Source: Gemmata massiliana (GTDB lineage: Bacteria; Planctomycetota; Planctomycetia; Gemmatales; Gemmataceae). From it: 64,000 nucleotides of DNA. Under the pieces are notes generated by a model that saw nothing but the letters and a program-made list of their open reading frames with translations, searched no databases and had not been told where the DNA came from. The translations under genes and the position numbers were made by a program. The stretch spans positions 150,970 through 214,969 of the forward strand of contig HG799466.1 of the NCBI GenBank assembly GCA_000531095.1, given 5' to 3'. This document shows positions 54,691 to 64,000 of the stretch, piece after piece; position 1 is the first letter of the stretch, and every line of letters begins with the position of its first letter.

Positions 54691-57675
54691 GTGACATTTT
54701 CACCGCCCAATAAACCATTCCCGTGGCTCCCCGCGATCCTCGTGGCCGCGACGGCCGGCGGGGCCGCGGTGTGTGCGACCGCCGTCCCCCAACCGATCAC
54801 CGGCCCACTCGTCGGGGTGCTCGTACTCGTTGCAGCAGTTCTGGGGTGGTGGGCCAAGCGCCCCGCACCCGTAGCGCGCCCGGTAATGAACACCGGACCG
54901 CACGATACGCTCTCGGAATCCGACACGCGCCTCCGGTTGCTCGAATCGGCCGTGGTCCACGCGCACGACGCGGTGGCCATCGTCGAGGCGACGCCCGGCA
55001 ACGGACCGGGGCGGTCCGTGATGTACGTGAACGATGCGTTCTGCCGGCTCACCGGGTACGCGCGCGCCGACGTGATCGGGCGCTCGCTCTACATGCTCCG
55101 TGGCGCCGGGTCCGACCCCGACACACTCGCGCGTCTGGGGGCGGCGATGGCCGCGGGCACGCCCCTGCGCGTGGAACTGCGCAACTACCGCAAAGACGGC
55201 ACCCCGTTCTGGGTGGACCTGAGCGCGGTCCCGGTCCCGGACCCGGACGGCAACCTGTCCCACTGGGTGATGATCCAGCGCGACATCGACCGGCGGAAAT
55301 CGGCCGAGCGCCGGGCGCGGCAAACGGGCCAGTTGCTCCGCGCCATTATCGATGCGTTCCCCGGACCGATCAGCGCCAAGGACCGGGACAGCCGGTACCT
55401 GGTGATGAACCAGTTCCAAGCGGAACTTCTGGGCGTAACGCCCGAGGACGCGGTCGGCCGAACCGCGGCCGAACTGGTCGACGCGACCTACGGCGCGGTG
55501 ACGGTCGAGCGGGACCGCGAGGTGATGTCCACCTGTCGCCCGGTCCAGTTCGAGGCGCGCTACCCGGCCCCGATCGGCGACGGGCGCCCGTGGCTGACGA
55601 GTAAGGCCCCGCTGTGGATGCCCGACGGGGTCGACAGCGAACCGGCCGGTGCCCGCGGGGTGGTCACCGTGGCGCTCGATATTTCCGCACTCAAAGCAGC
55701 CGAAGACGCACTGCGCCGGAGCGAAGAGCGCTACCGGCAGTTGTTCCGGGCGGTGCCGCACCCGGTGTTCGTGTACGACACCCAGACGCTCCGCATCCTC
55801 GCGGTCAACGAGGCCGCGATCCGCAAGTACGGGTACACGCGCGACGAGTTCCTGACCCTTACGGTGCCCGACATCCGCCTGGCGGACGACGTGAGTTACT
55901 CGCTCGCGTCGGTCGGTGACAGCAGCCTGCCCGACGGTCCGCCCGCGATCCGGCGCCACCGGACCCGGACCGGGGCGCTCATCAACGTCGAGGTGTCGTC
56001 GTTCGCCCTGAGCCTGGAGGGGCGCGGGGTCAAACTGGCCCTCGTGAACGACGTGACCGAGCGGCGCAAAGCGGAAGAAGAACTGCGCCGCAGCGAGGAA
56101 CTGTTCCGCGGGATCTTCGAGAGCACCTCCGCGGGCGTGTCGCTCACCAACGCCGAGGGGCTGTTTGTTTCGTGCAACCCGGCGTTCGCGGCCATGCTCG
56201 GGCGCACCGTTCCCGAGGTACTCCAGCTCACGCCCGCGAGCATCACGCACCCGGACGACCTCGCCGAGCAACAAGTTCTGATGGACGAGGTGCGGACCGG
56301 AACCCGGGACCGGTTCAGCTACTCGAAACGGTACATCCGCCCCGACGGGCAAATCATGTGGGCCGAGCTGTCGTTCGCCGCGGTCCGCAACGCCGCGGGC
56401 GAGTACGAGTACGGCCTGGGCGTCTCCGTCAACGTGACCGAGCGCCGGCTGCTGGAAGATCAGTTGCGCCAGGCCCAGAAGATGGAGGCCATCGGCCAAA
56501 TGGCCGGGGGCGTGGCGCACGACTTCAACAACCTGCTCACGGCCGTGCTGGGGAACCTGTCCCTGGTGCGCCTGCCGGACCACGACCCGAACCGCCCCCT
56601 GCTAACGGCTGTGGAACAGGCCGCGGCACGCGCGGCCGACCTGACCCGCAAGCTCCTGGGATACGCCCGCCGCAACCAACTCGTGTTCGCGCCGGTCGAA
56701 CCGCGCGACGCGCTGGGCGAGGTGATGGCGCTCCTGCGGCACACGGTGGACCCGCGCATCCACCTGGGGATCGAGATCGACCCCGATTGCCCCCCGGTCC
56801 ACGCCGACCCGACGCTGCTCGTTCAGGCCGTCATGAACCTGGGGCTGAACGCCCGCGACGCGATGCCCGACGGCGGCACGCTCACGTTCACGGCCGAACC
56901 GATCAACCTCCACGACAACGACGTGCGCCCGGCCGGTTGGGACGACGTGCGCCCGGGGCGCTACGTCCGGCTCGCCGTGTCCGATACCGGCACCGGGATG
57001 ACGCCCGAGGTCCAGGCGCGCCTGTTTGAACCGTTCTTCACGACCAAGGCGATTGGTAAGGGGACCGGGTTGGGGTTGCCGATGGTCCACGGGATCGTGA
57101 AACAACACCACGGCTGGATCGAGATCTACTCCAACCCAGGCATCGGAACCCGGATCGAACTGAATCTGCCCATGTCCGAACTGATGACCACGCCGTCGCG
57201 CGCCCACTCGCGCACCCCGCTGCCGATCCCAATCCCGACCCCGTTCCCGGCACTCGCCCCGAGCGCGTCCGGTCCGGTACGCGCCCCGAGCGCCCCCACC
57301 CCGGCAACGATTCTCCTGGTGGACGACGAACAGATGATCCGCGACCTGGGCACCGCGGTTCTCACGCGGGCCGGGTACCGGGTGATTACCGCCGAAGACG
57401 GCCAGGAAGCGGTCGAAACCTTCCAGCGCGAGTTCGCGGACATCGCATTGGTGATTCTGGACGTGACCATGCCGCGCATGTCGGGCAGCGACGCCTCGCG
57501 ACACATGATCCGCATTGATCCGAGCGTGCGCGTGCTGTTCTCGACAGGATATTCTGCCGACGATTTGGCCGAACTCGACGGGTCGCAGGGGTTACTCAGT
57601 AAACCGTACCGACCGCAGGAGCTGGTCGCCGCCGTGCGCGCCGCGCTCACGATCACGCCCCAACCCGTCGGTTAG
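54691..57675 (+). CDS. Hybrid sensor histidine kinase with PAS repeats and a receiver domain
   Basis: About 994 residues. After two membrane helices (residues ~10-50) come PAS/PAC units at roughly 85-205, 215-345, 350-460 and 470-585. The H-box [14 protein letters not shown] with His near 608 follows, then the ATPase ([24 protein letters not shown]) and a C-terminal receiver ([13 protein letters not shown] Asp ~922, KPYRP Lys). The start is uncertain: GTG 54691 fits the coding composition, while ATG 54610 and TTG 54586 lie in sequence of lower GC3. It may autophosphorylate and relay to another protein; none is adjacent. Confidence 0.88.
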   Translation: MTFSPPNKPFPWLPAILVAATAGGAAVCATAVPQPITGPLVGVLVLVAAVLGWWAKRPAPVARPVMNTGPHDTLSESDTRLRLLESAVVHAHDAVAIVEATPGNGPGRSVMYVNDAFCRLTGYARADVIGRSLYMLRGAGSDPDTLARLGAAMAAGTPLRVELRNYRKDGTPFWVDLSAVPVPDPDGNLSHWVMIQRDIDRRKSAERRARQTGQLLRAIIDAFPGPISAKDRDSRYLVMNQFQAELLGVTPEDAVGRTAAELVDATYGAVTVERDREVMSTCRPVQFEARYPAPIGDGRPWLTSKAPLWMPDGVDSEPAGARGVVTVALDISALKAAEDALRRSEERYRQLFRAVPHPVFVYDTQTLRILAVNEAAIRKYGYTRDEFLTLTVPDIRLADDVSYSLASVGDSSLPDGPPAIRRHRTRTGALINVEVSSFALSLEGRGVKLALVNDVTERRKAEEELRRSEELFRGIFESTSAGVSLTNAEGLFVSCNPAFAAMLGRTVPEVLQLTPASITHPDDLAEQQVLMDEVRTGTRDRFSYSKRYIRPDGQIMWAELSFAAVRNAAGEYEYGLGVSVNVTERRLLEDQLRQAQKMEAIGQMAGGVAHDFNNLLTAVLGNLSLVRLPDHDPNRPLLTAVEQAAARAADLTRKLLGYARRNQLVFAPVEPRDALGEVMALLRHTVDPRIHLGIEIDPDCPPVHADPTLLVQAVMNLGLNARDAMPDGGTLTFTAEPINLHDNDVRPAGWDDVRPGRYVRLAVSDTGTGMTPEVQARLFEPFFTTKAIGKGTGLGLPMVHGIVKQHHGWIEIYSNPGIGTRIELNLPMSELMTTPSRAHSRTPLPIPIPTPFPALAPSASGPVRAPSAPTPATILLVDDEQMIRDLGTAVLTRAGYRVITAEDGQEAVETFQREFADIALVILDVTMPRMSGSDASRHMIRIDPSVRVLFSTGYSADDLAELDGSQGLLSKPYRPQELVAAVRAALTITPQPVG

Positions 57676-57705
57676 TCTCGTTTTGAGACCCGTGCAGTGA
57701 TCGAA

Positions 57706-57796
57706 CGAGCCGCGACCGCAAGGGAGCAGGGCTTCCCGTATGTGGAACTGGGATTCCAAACAGAATCCCGTCCCACTCCCTTGCGGTCGCGGCTCG
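57706..57796. repeat. Dispersed palindromic repeat, long-spacer form (family A, copy 4)
   Basis: Core CGAGCCGCGACCGCAAGGGA and its complement CCCTTGCGGTCGCGGCTCG at the two ends. Spacer GCTTCCCGTATGTGGAACTG corresponds to that of copy 2, so these two form a subfamily. Confidence 0.9.
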
Positions 57797-57854
57797 CTAC
57801 AAGAAATGGAAACGTCACTAATTAGATCGCACCAAATGTGCCAAGAAATGCGAT

Positions 57855-57883
57855 GAGGGCGGCACCACGTTGGTGCCGCCCTC
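57855..57883 (-). terminator. Hairpin terminator after the ketosynthase gene
   Basis: Arms GAGGGCGGCACCA / TGGTGCCGCCCTC with a 3-base loop, downstream of the minus-strand gene ending at 57908. A moderate T-rich tail follows on the minus strand. Confidence 0.75.
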
Positions 57884-57907
57884 CCGTATCTGTTCTGTGC
57901 GCAGTCG

Positions 57908-59200
57908 TTACACCGCGGCCATCACCAGCGCGCCGTTCTGTCCGCCGAAGCCGAAGCTCGTGGACAGACCGTACTTCACCTTCGCTTCGCGCGCGGTGTT
58001 CGGGATGTAGTCCAAGTCGCACGCCGGGTCCGGGTTCGTCAGGTTGATCGTCGGCGGATACACCTGCGTCTTCAGGCTCATCGCGAGCGCCGCCGCTTCG
58101 ATCGCACCGCTCGCACCGATCGAGTGCCCGATCATCGACTTGATCGACGAGAGCTGCACGTTCTTGGAGTGCTCGCCGAACACGCGCTTCACGGCCGCCG
58201 TTTCCATCAGGTCGTTCAGCTTCGTGCTGGTGCCGTGCGCGTTGATGTACCCGACATCGCGGAAATCCACTTCCGCTTCAGTGAGGGCCGATTGAATCGC
58301 CCGCGCCCCGCCCCGCCCTTCCGGATCGGGCTTCGTTACCGAGTAAGCGTCGAACGTGCTGCCCCAACCCTTCACTTCCGCATAGATCGGCGCGTTCCGG
58401 GCCTTCGCGCGCTCGTACTCTTCGAGCACCAGAACCGCGGCGCCCTCGCTAATCACGAACCCGTCGCGGAGGCGGTCGAAGGGGCGCGAGCGCTCCCCGG
58501 GCGCCCGCCCGTTGGACTTGCTGAGCGTCCCCAGGGCGGTGTACGCGAGCAGCATGAGGGGGTCGATCCGGCTGTCGGCCCCGCCGCACAGCATCACGTC
58601 CGCGTCGCCCCGGGCCACGAGCCGGTACCCCTCGCCCACGGCCTGTGTACCGGCCACGCACGCGGTCACCACCGTGTTGTTCGGCCCCTGGCAGTTAAAC
58701 GCCATCGAAATGTGTGCGGCCGCCATGTTCGGCAGGTACTTCAGCAGCCACAGAGGGAACAACGGCGAGTCCGTCCGGTTCGGGTCCGGGAGCTTCGTTT
58801 CGTCGAACTCCCCGTCTTCCTGGCAGGCGCGGGCCAGGAGCGGCGCGAGTTCGCCCAGGTCCATCGGCACGAGGCCCGTACCCATGACCACGCCGAACCG
58901 CTCCGGATCCGTGCTCGCCACGTCGAGCCCGCTGTCAGTCACGGCAAGGCCCGCGGCGCCGATGCCGAACTTCGCGGCGCGCCCCATGACCTTCACCGAC
59001 TTGCGGAACTTGTCGGGAATGAACGGCTCCGGGTCGAAGTCGATGACCTCGCCCGCCACCCGGATCGGGTGGTTGGATGCGTCAAACGAGCGGATCGGGC
59101 CGACCCCACTGTGGCCCTCCACGCACGCTTGCCAGAAAGCGTCTTTACCGACCCCGTTGGGCGCAACGACGCCCAAGCCGGAAATTACCACCCTGCGCAT
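57908..59200 (-). CDS. Beta-ketoacyl-[acyl-carrier-protein] synthase, FabF-like
   Basis: 430 residues from ATG 59200. The nucleophile is in TVVTACVAGTQA; the two His are in NAHGTSTKLND and GHSIGASGAIEAAA; the C-terminus FGFGGQNGALVM is typical. It condenses acyl-ACP and malonyl-ACP in fatty acid (or polyketide) synthesis. FabF-like by length and the C-terminal loop, but the active-site motif ACVAG rather than ACATG suggests a variant substrate. No ACP gene adjacent. Confidence 0.93.
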   Translation of the reverse strand: MRRVVISGLGVVAPNGVGKDAFWQACVEGHSGVGPIRSFDASNHPIRVAGEVIDFDPEPFIPDKFRKSVKVMGRAAKFGIGAAGLAVTDSGLDVASTDPERFGVVMGTGLVPMDLGELAPLLARACQEDGEFDETKLPDPNRTDSPLFPLWLLKYLPNMAAAHISMAFNCQGPNNTVVTACVAGTQAVGEGYRLVARGDADVMLCGGADSRIDPLMLLAYTALGTLSKSNGRAPGERSRPFDRLRDGFVISEGAAVLVLEEYERAKARNAPIYAEVKGWGSTFDAYSVTKPDPEGRGGARAIQSALTEAEVDFRDVGYINAHGTSTKLNDLMETAAVKRVFGEHSKNVQLSSIKSMIGHSIGASGAIEAAALAMSLKTQVYPPTINLTNPDPACDLDYIPNTAREAKVKYGLSTSFGFGGQNGALVMAAV

Positions 59201-59638
59201 GACGTTACCCCGAGCGGCCGTCCCTCTCATCCCTAAGCGGTGCGGCACGTCACGTCACCCCCGGGCCGACTCATCAGCACTTCCGCCGTCCCCGCCGACC
59301 CCTTAAAACCCCCATCTGCACCATCTTCCATAAAGTTAATCCGTGCTGCGGCTTCCTTCAATCCCCTCGACGGCGAGGAATCACACTATCTCACTCAAAC
59401 TGCGCAGATTAACTCGTTACACTCGGCACAACCGGCCCTGAAAAGTCAGTTCCGACCCGATTGTTGGTGTGCGATACGTGCATCAGGTTGTGAGAATGCG
59501 AAGCGTGTGCCGGCTTGCGAGCCGCGCAACCGAGTCCCCGGAACGTTCTTTGGTCCCGGCCCCCCGCGGCGTTATAATCTGAACAAGTGGGCGGGGGTGG
59601 AGAACCACCCGAGCGCACTCTGCAAGGAACGACAACCA
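59201..59638. other. Divergent promoter region between fabF-like and nfeD genes
   Basis: 438 bases. Holds the promoter at 59550-59578 and no frame with support. The rest is featureless to my reading. Confidence 0.6.
59550..59578 (+). promoter_or_regulatory. Candidate sigma-70 promoter of the nfeD operon
   Basis: TTGGTC at 59550-59555 and a perfect TATAAT at 59573-59578, separated by 17 bases, 61 bases before the nfeD start codon. Confidence 0.7.
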
Positions 59639-61848
59639 ATGCTCTTCTCTCTGCGCTGCTGGACGGGGGGCCTCGTCCCCGCCGTCGTGTGGGTGCTGCT
59701 GTTCGGGTCCGTGGCGGGTGCGCAAGAAGCGAACAGCGCGCTGTTCGTGACCGTTCAAAACCCGATCACCAGCGACGTCGCCACGCGGATCGAGAACCAG
59801 ATCAGCGCCCGCGCGAACGAAAAGAACGAAGAGCGCCGGGCGTGGGTCGTGGTGCTCGACTTCAACCCCGACGGCAAGCCCGCGTCGACCACCAACTTCG
59901 GCCCGTGCTCCGACCTCGCCAAGTTCCTCAGTAGCCCCAAGATGGCGGGCGTGAAGACCATTGCCTTTGTTCACGCCCCGGTGACCGGACACACGGTGCT
60001 CCCGGTACTCGCGTGCAAAGAAGTGGTGATGAGTAAGGCCGGGGCGATCGGCCCCGTCGTGGTCGAGGGCGTACCGGCACTTGAGGTGTCCGAGCAGGTC
60101 GCGTACAAGACCCGGTTCAACCGTGACGACCGCTGGCCCATCGTGCAGAAAATGTTCGACCCGAACGTGGCACTCGTGAAGGGCGTGGCGAAATCCAACG
60201 GCGCCCCGCGCTACGCGGACGCGAACAACCCGGAGTCGGTGTCCGCAATAACTTCGTATAGCATACAGTCGCCGGAGCCGCTCCCGTAAACGGCGTGCAG
60301 GACCGGCAGCCCGCGAGCTACCCGACCCCGGTCGCGCGAGCGGTCGAACTGGCCAGCGGGGTCGCGGAGAACCAGCGCGAGGTCGCCGAACTGTTCGGCC
60401 TCCTACCGCTCCGCTCCGACCCACTCGCCGGGCGCACGCCCGATGCGTACCAGTGGGCGCTCCGGGGCGACGTGGACGGCGCGATGAAGGAGTCTGTGAA
60501 CCGCGTCATCCGCGACGTGCGTAAGAGGAAGGGGAACGTTCTCATCCTGACCCTGAACTGCGGCGGGACCGACCTCGAAGCGGCGCGCGCGTTGGCCGAC
60601 GACCTCGCGGGCGCACAAACCGGCGACGACGCCCTGCTCATCATCGGGTTCGTGCCCGAATCCGCGCCCGACGCGGCCGCGGTCGTCGCGCTGGGGTGTT
60701 CCGAGATCGTGATGACCAAGCCGAAGGGCGCAGAGGGGGAGACAAAAGAGGCCGATCTGGGGAACTTCGAGCGCTACCTGAAGACCGCGAAACCGTCCGC
60801 GGTGGCCGCCCAGCGCCAGAGCTTGCGCGACTTCGCCGAACAGCGCGGCTACCCCGGCGTACTGTTTGAGGGGATGCTCAACCGCGACGTGGAGATCGTT
60901 CGGGCCGAGGGCGAGGGCAACAACCGCAACAAGCGGAAGTTGATGACGCGCTCCGAGTTCGAGACCGAACAGAAGGCCAGCCCCGGGCTGTGGAAGCAGG
61001 GCCGGGTCGTCAAGCAACCCGGCAAGCGGCTCGAACTGACCGCGACCCTCGCGGCCGAACTCGGTGTAGCCCGCCTCACCGTACCGACAACAAACGTGGA
61101 CGAAGTGTGCAGCGCTTACGGCTTGGGGAAGGCGAAAAGCCCGGACCCGGGCTGGCTCGACAAGTTCGCCGAGTTCCTGCGCATCCCCGCGGTGACCATC
61201 ATCCTCGTAATGGTCGGGTTCATCGGGCTGATCCTCGAACTGAAGGTGCCGGGGCTGACCGTACCCGGGATCGTCGCGGCGGTGTGCTTCATCTTGGTGT
61301 TCTGGTCGCAGTCACGGTTCAGCGGTGAAATGTTCGTACTCGCGCTCCTGCTGTTCATCCTGGGGTTGATACTGGTCGGGTTGGAAATCTTCGTGCTCCC
61401 GGGGTTCGGCGTGTGCGGGATCAGTGGCGTGCTGTTCATGCTGGCCGGGTTGGGGCTGGTGACACTGGAGCGCTTCCCGCAGACCTGGGAAGAAGCAGTC
61501 CCACTGGGGGTGCGGATCTCGACGTACCTGTTCGCGATGATGGGCGCGATGGTAGCCGCGTTCGTGATCGCGCGGTTCCTACCGCAAGTGCCCTACGCGA
61601 ACCGGATGATGTTAACTCCACCCAGTGACCAGTCGAGCGCGACCGAAGTGCAGTTGCCCGGCGCGAGCGAGGCGGCGGAGTTGCTGGGGGCCATCGGCGC
61701 GAGCACGACCGCGTTACGTCCGGCCGGCGTCGTGCGGTTCGGGGAGAAGTTCGTGGACGTGGTTTCGGACGGCGGGTTCATCCCGTCCGGGAGCCGCGTT
61801 CAGGTAATCGCGGTCGAGGGCACGCGGATCGTTGTCAAAGAGGTTTAA
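59639..61848 (+). CDS. nfeD: Long NfeD-type membrane serine protease/flotillin partner, split by an artefactual insertion
   Basis: About 728 residues after removal of 23 foreign bases. Signal peptide and ClpP/SppA-like protease region (VLDFNPDGKPASTTN, a second such part with LNCGGTDLEAARALADDL), then four or five membrane helices (VTIILVMVGFIGLILELKVPG, MFVLALLLFILGLILVGLEIF) and the C-terminal OB-fold NfeD domain (VVRFGEKFVDVVSDGGFIPSGSRVQVIAVEG). NfeD proteins act with flotillin-type proteins at the membrane. Frame is lost at 60245-60267, where residual loxP linker sits. The ATG has AAGGA upstream. Confidence 0.85.
60245..60267. other. Residual loxP paired-end linker inside nfeD
   Basis: ATAACTTCGTATAGCATACA (60248-60267) is identical to the first 20 of the 34 bases of loxP; 60245-60247 may belong too. 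Removing 23 bases restores one reading frame (ESVS joined to VAGAAPVNG). Best read as library linker left in the assembly. Confidence 0.9.
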
Positions 61849-62067
61849 TGATCGTTTCGCGCGAAAAGCGGAAGCGTGTGGCGCGCGGGTCGTAAATCGT
61901 GTAAGTTTGGTTCCCGGACCGGGTGGGCGCGGTAGCGCGGAGCGGTTCGCGCGAAATCCTAAACCGAAAGGGCGCAATTAGATCGCTCCGGCGCCCGAGT
62001 GTTCGTACTCTTGCCCGTAGTACCGGGCGGAATGTGTCGCTCCATCACACTCACACGCGCGTCCCGC

Positions 62068-62715
62068 ATGGATGACTATCTGATCATTGCGATTGTTCTG
62101 ATGGCCCTCGGCGCGGGGTTGCTCGGGGCCGAGATCCTGGTGCCGACCGGCGGGTTCTTGATAGTGGGCGCACTGGTATTCTTCGCGCTGGCCGTTGGTA
62201 TCATCTTGTACCAAGGTACGACCATCGAGGCCGTGGTCGCGATCGGGGGGCTGGCAGTCGGCTTGCCCGCGGCCGGGTTCGTTGCGGTTGCGGCGTGGCG
62301 CAGAATGTCGCTCGATAATGTGCTCGATGAAGTTTCCACCGATTCACCGATCGGGGTCGCACCCGAAGCGAACACACTCAAAGGGCGCGCGGGCAAGACG
62401 GTCTCGCCCCTGCGCCCCTCGGGTTCGGTCGAGTTCGACGGTAAGCGCGTGGACGCGATGACCGAGGGCATGATGCTCGACGCGGGCGTCTGGGTGCGGT
62501 GCGTAGACGTGAAGCGCGGGCAGGTGATCGTCCGCGCGATGGAGTCGCAGCCGGACGTCTCCGAGGTCGAGCGAGCCGATGCCGCTCTGCCCGCGCAATC
62601 AAAAGCCAGCGCTGCAGTCAGCGAAGAACCACAGAAGGACGAACCCAAAAAAGAAGAGCCGAAGCGCCCGCGCGACGATTTCGACGACTTCGACATTGGT
62701 CTCGATAAGATCTGA
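62068..62715 (+). CDS. Short NfeD-like membrane protein
   Basis: 215 residues from ATG 62068. Two or three helices at the N-terminus (DDYLIIAIVLMALGAGLLGAEIL, IVGALVFFALAVGIIL, AVGLPAAGFVAVAAW), then an OB-like NfeD domain (LKGRAGKTVSPLRPSGSVEFDGKRVDAMTEGMMLDAGVWVRCVDV), and an acidic/Lys-rich tail. It precedes the flotillin gene and is likely co-transcribed with it. Confidence 0.83.
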   Translation: MDDYLIIAIVLMALGAGLLGAEILVPTGGFLIVGALVFFALAVGIILYQGTTIEAVVAIGGLAVGLPAAGFVAVAAWRRMSLDNVLDEVSTDSPIGVAPEANTLKGRAGKTVSPLRPSGSVEFDGKRVDAMTEGMMLDAGVWVRCVDVKRGQVIVRAMESQPDVSEVERADAALPAQSKASAAVSEEPQKDEPKKEEPKRPRDDFDDFDIGLDKI

Positions 62716-62877
62716 CCGGGAATGATGTTCCGTTCCGAACCCGGCTCACCGAATCGCGCCCACGGTGATTCGTCTGGTCGCCGCCAAAAGTGAAGCGCAA
62801 CGACTTCGATCAGTAACAAACGGTAATCGCAATCGCCGGGTCGGTGACCGACCCGGAACTCGAAAGGACCGACACCC

Positions 62878-63990
62878 GTGACGCTCTCGACGACGCTCTC
62901 GACCGCGCTCGCTCTGTTCGCCCAAGGCAAAGATGCGGTGAAGGACGGGGGCGGCCCGAACCCGGTGAGTACCGCCAGCATCATCATCATTGTGGTGGCG
63001 CTGGTCGCGGTCCTCATTTTCGTGGTGTTCCTCTTTCTGTTCTTCAGCTTCATCCGGCTCTGGATCCAGGCCCTTTTGACAAAGGCCGACATCGGGATCG
63101 GGAGCCTGATCGGGATGAAATTGCGGAACGTCGATTACGCGATGATCGTGCGCCAGAAGATCGCGCTCGTGCAAGCCGGCGTGCGCGTCACCACCGGGGA
63201 GCTGGAAAGCCACTTCCTCGCACGCGGTAACGTGCCGAAAACGGCCACCGCGGTCATCGCGGCGCACAAGGCCGGGCTCGATTTGCCGTGGCGTACCGCC
63301 GCGGCGATCGATCTCGCCGGGCGCGACGTGCTCGAAGCCGTCCGCACGAGCGTGAACCCGAAAGTCATCGACTGCCCGGACCCGTCCAAGGGCAAGCAGT
63401 TCCTCGACGCGGTGTGCCGTAACGGTATTCAGTTGCTCGCGAAGGCCCGCGTGACCGTGCGCACCAAGCTCGAACGACTGGTCGGCGGGGCGACCGAAGA
63501 AACGATCATCGCCCGCGTCGGCGAGGGCATCGTGAAGGCCATCGGCTCGGCCCACGATCACAAGGAGGTGCTCGCGAACCCCGGTATGATCTCGCAGACC
63601 GTGCTGCACAACGCGCTCGACGCGCAGACCGCGTTCGAGATCGTGTCCATCGACATCGCGCACATCGAAGTCGGCGAGAACATCGGTGCGAAACTCCAGG
63701 CGGACCAGGCGGCGGCGGACCTCCGCGTGGCCCAGGCCGAAGCCGAAAAGCGCCGCGCCGCGGCCGTCGCCCGCGAACAGGAAATGCGCGCGCTCGTCGA
63801 GGAGAACCGGGCGAAGGTCGTCGAGGCCGAGGCCCAGGTTCCGCAAGCCATCGCGGACGCCTTCCAGAAGGGCAACCTGGGCGTGATGGACTTCTACAAC
63901 ATGAAGAACGTGCAGTCCGACACCCTCATGCGGAACAACATCGCGACCATGACCGGCGGCGCGGAGGGTCAGAGCGGGTCCGGACGGTAG
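62878..63990 (+). CDS. floA: Flotillin-like protein
   Basis: 370 residues from GTG 62878 (AAGGA upstream). One hairpin of hydrophobic residues near 33-60 ([25 protein letters not shown]), then a SPFH-type body with [54 protein letters not shown] (helical, Ala/Glu-rich) and a C-terminal [21 protein letters not shown]. Matches YqfA/FloA. It organises membrane microdomains, working with NfeD proteins, here encoded upstream. Confidence 0.92.
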   Translation: MTLSTTLSTALALFAQGKDAVKDGGGPNPVSTASIIIIVVALVAVLIFVVFLFLFFSFIRLWIQALLTKADIGIGSLIGMKLRNVDYAMIVRQKIALVQAGVRVTTGELESHFLARGNVPKTATAVIAAHKAGLDLPWRTAAAIDLAGRDVLEAVRTSVNPKVIDCPDPSKGKQFLDAVCRNGIQLLAKARVTVRTKLERLVGGATEETIIARVGEGIVKAIGSAHDHKEVLANPGMISQTVLHNALDAQTAFEIVSIDIAHIEVGENIGAKLQADQAAADLRVAQAEAEKRRAAAVAREQEMRALVEENRAKVVEAEAQVPQAIADAFQKGNLGVMDFYNMKNVQSDTLMRNNIATMTGGAEGQSGSGR

Positions 63991-64000
63991 TCACCGCCGA

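Noticed and set aside
60248-60267. loxP as a natural recombination or phage attachment site
   Set aside because: Only one half with part of the spacer is present, it interrupts a conserved gene, and removing it restores the frame, so linker contamination fits better.

Overview
The window is chromosomal DNA of high GC content with features typical of a planctomycete of the Gemmata group (Gemmataceae). The evidence is: two proteins opening with a RLVLADWLDE-type TIGR02996 segment; an exported protein with an N-terminal LEDRDTPAG motif; a DUF1549/DUF1553-type cytochrome-like protein; a serine/threonine kinase fused to leucine-rich repeats; and a MoxR/DUF58 locus. The species cannot be fixed from this sequence alone. 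No rRNA, tRNA, CRISPR array or intact insertion sequence was seen.

Layout. 1-6340 (+) is a nucleotide-sugar operon: the tail of a heptose-phosphate-type GHMP kinase, a GDP-fucose-synthase-like epimerase, both halves of a TPP-dependent E1 dehydrogenase without E2/E3, a ColD-type PLP enzyme with His in place of the catalytic Lys, and a B12-type radical SAM protein. 6538-13536 (-) is a converging glycan operon: four glycosyltransferases, UDP-galactopyranose mutase and a sugar epimerase. 13769-20477 holds a 52-residue membrane microprotein, a VWA protein, a small GIY-YIG protein flanked by inverted dispersed repeats, a desaturase, an HD hydrolase, an SDR and an O-antigen ligase/polymerase. 20755-29197 (+) is a MoxR/DUF58 locus with exported and membrane partners. 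29199-34262 holds a HAD protein, a Uma2 protein, leuA with an apparent leader-peptide attenuator, and two exported HEAT-like proteins. 34380-40609 is an AraC regulator divergent from a His-rich exported protein and a CzcBA-type metal efflux pump. 40708-49566 (-) is a run of exported or planctomycete-specific proteins. 49720-54397 has a toxin-antitoxin pair, a kinase-LRR protein and a ubiD gene interrupted by a palindromic repeat. 54691-63990 has a hybrid histidine kinase, a FabF-like ketosynthase and an NfeD/NfeD/flotillin (FloA) membrane operon.

Two themes stand out. First, the intergenic spaces carry at least three families of dispersed palindromic repeats; one family has sequence-varying but still self-complementary outer arms, and another family has landed inside ubiD. 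Second, several genes are broken by single-base shifts (radical SAM, CzcA, VapC), and the long nfeD gene contains 20 bases identical to half of a loxP site. That segment is best read as residual paired-end library linker, so these breaks are probably assembly errors rather than biology. The best candidate for new biology is the branched or deoxy nucleotide-sugar pathway at the start. It is followed by the leuA leader and the repeat-flanked GIY-YIG gene.
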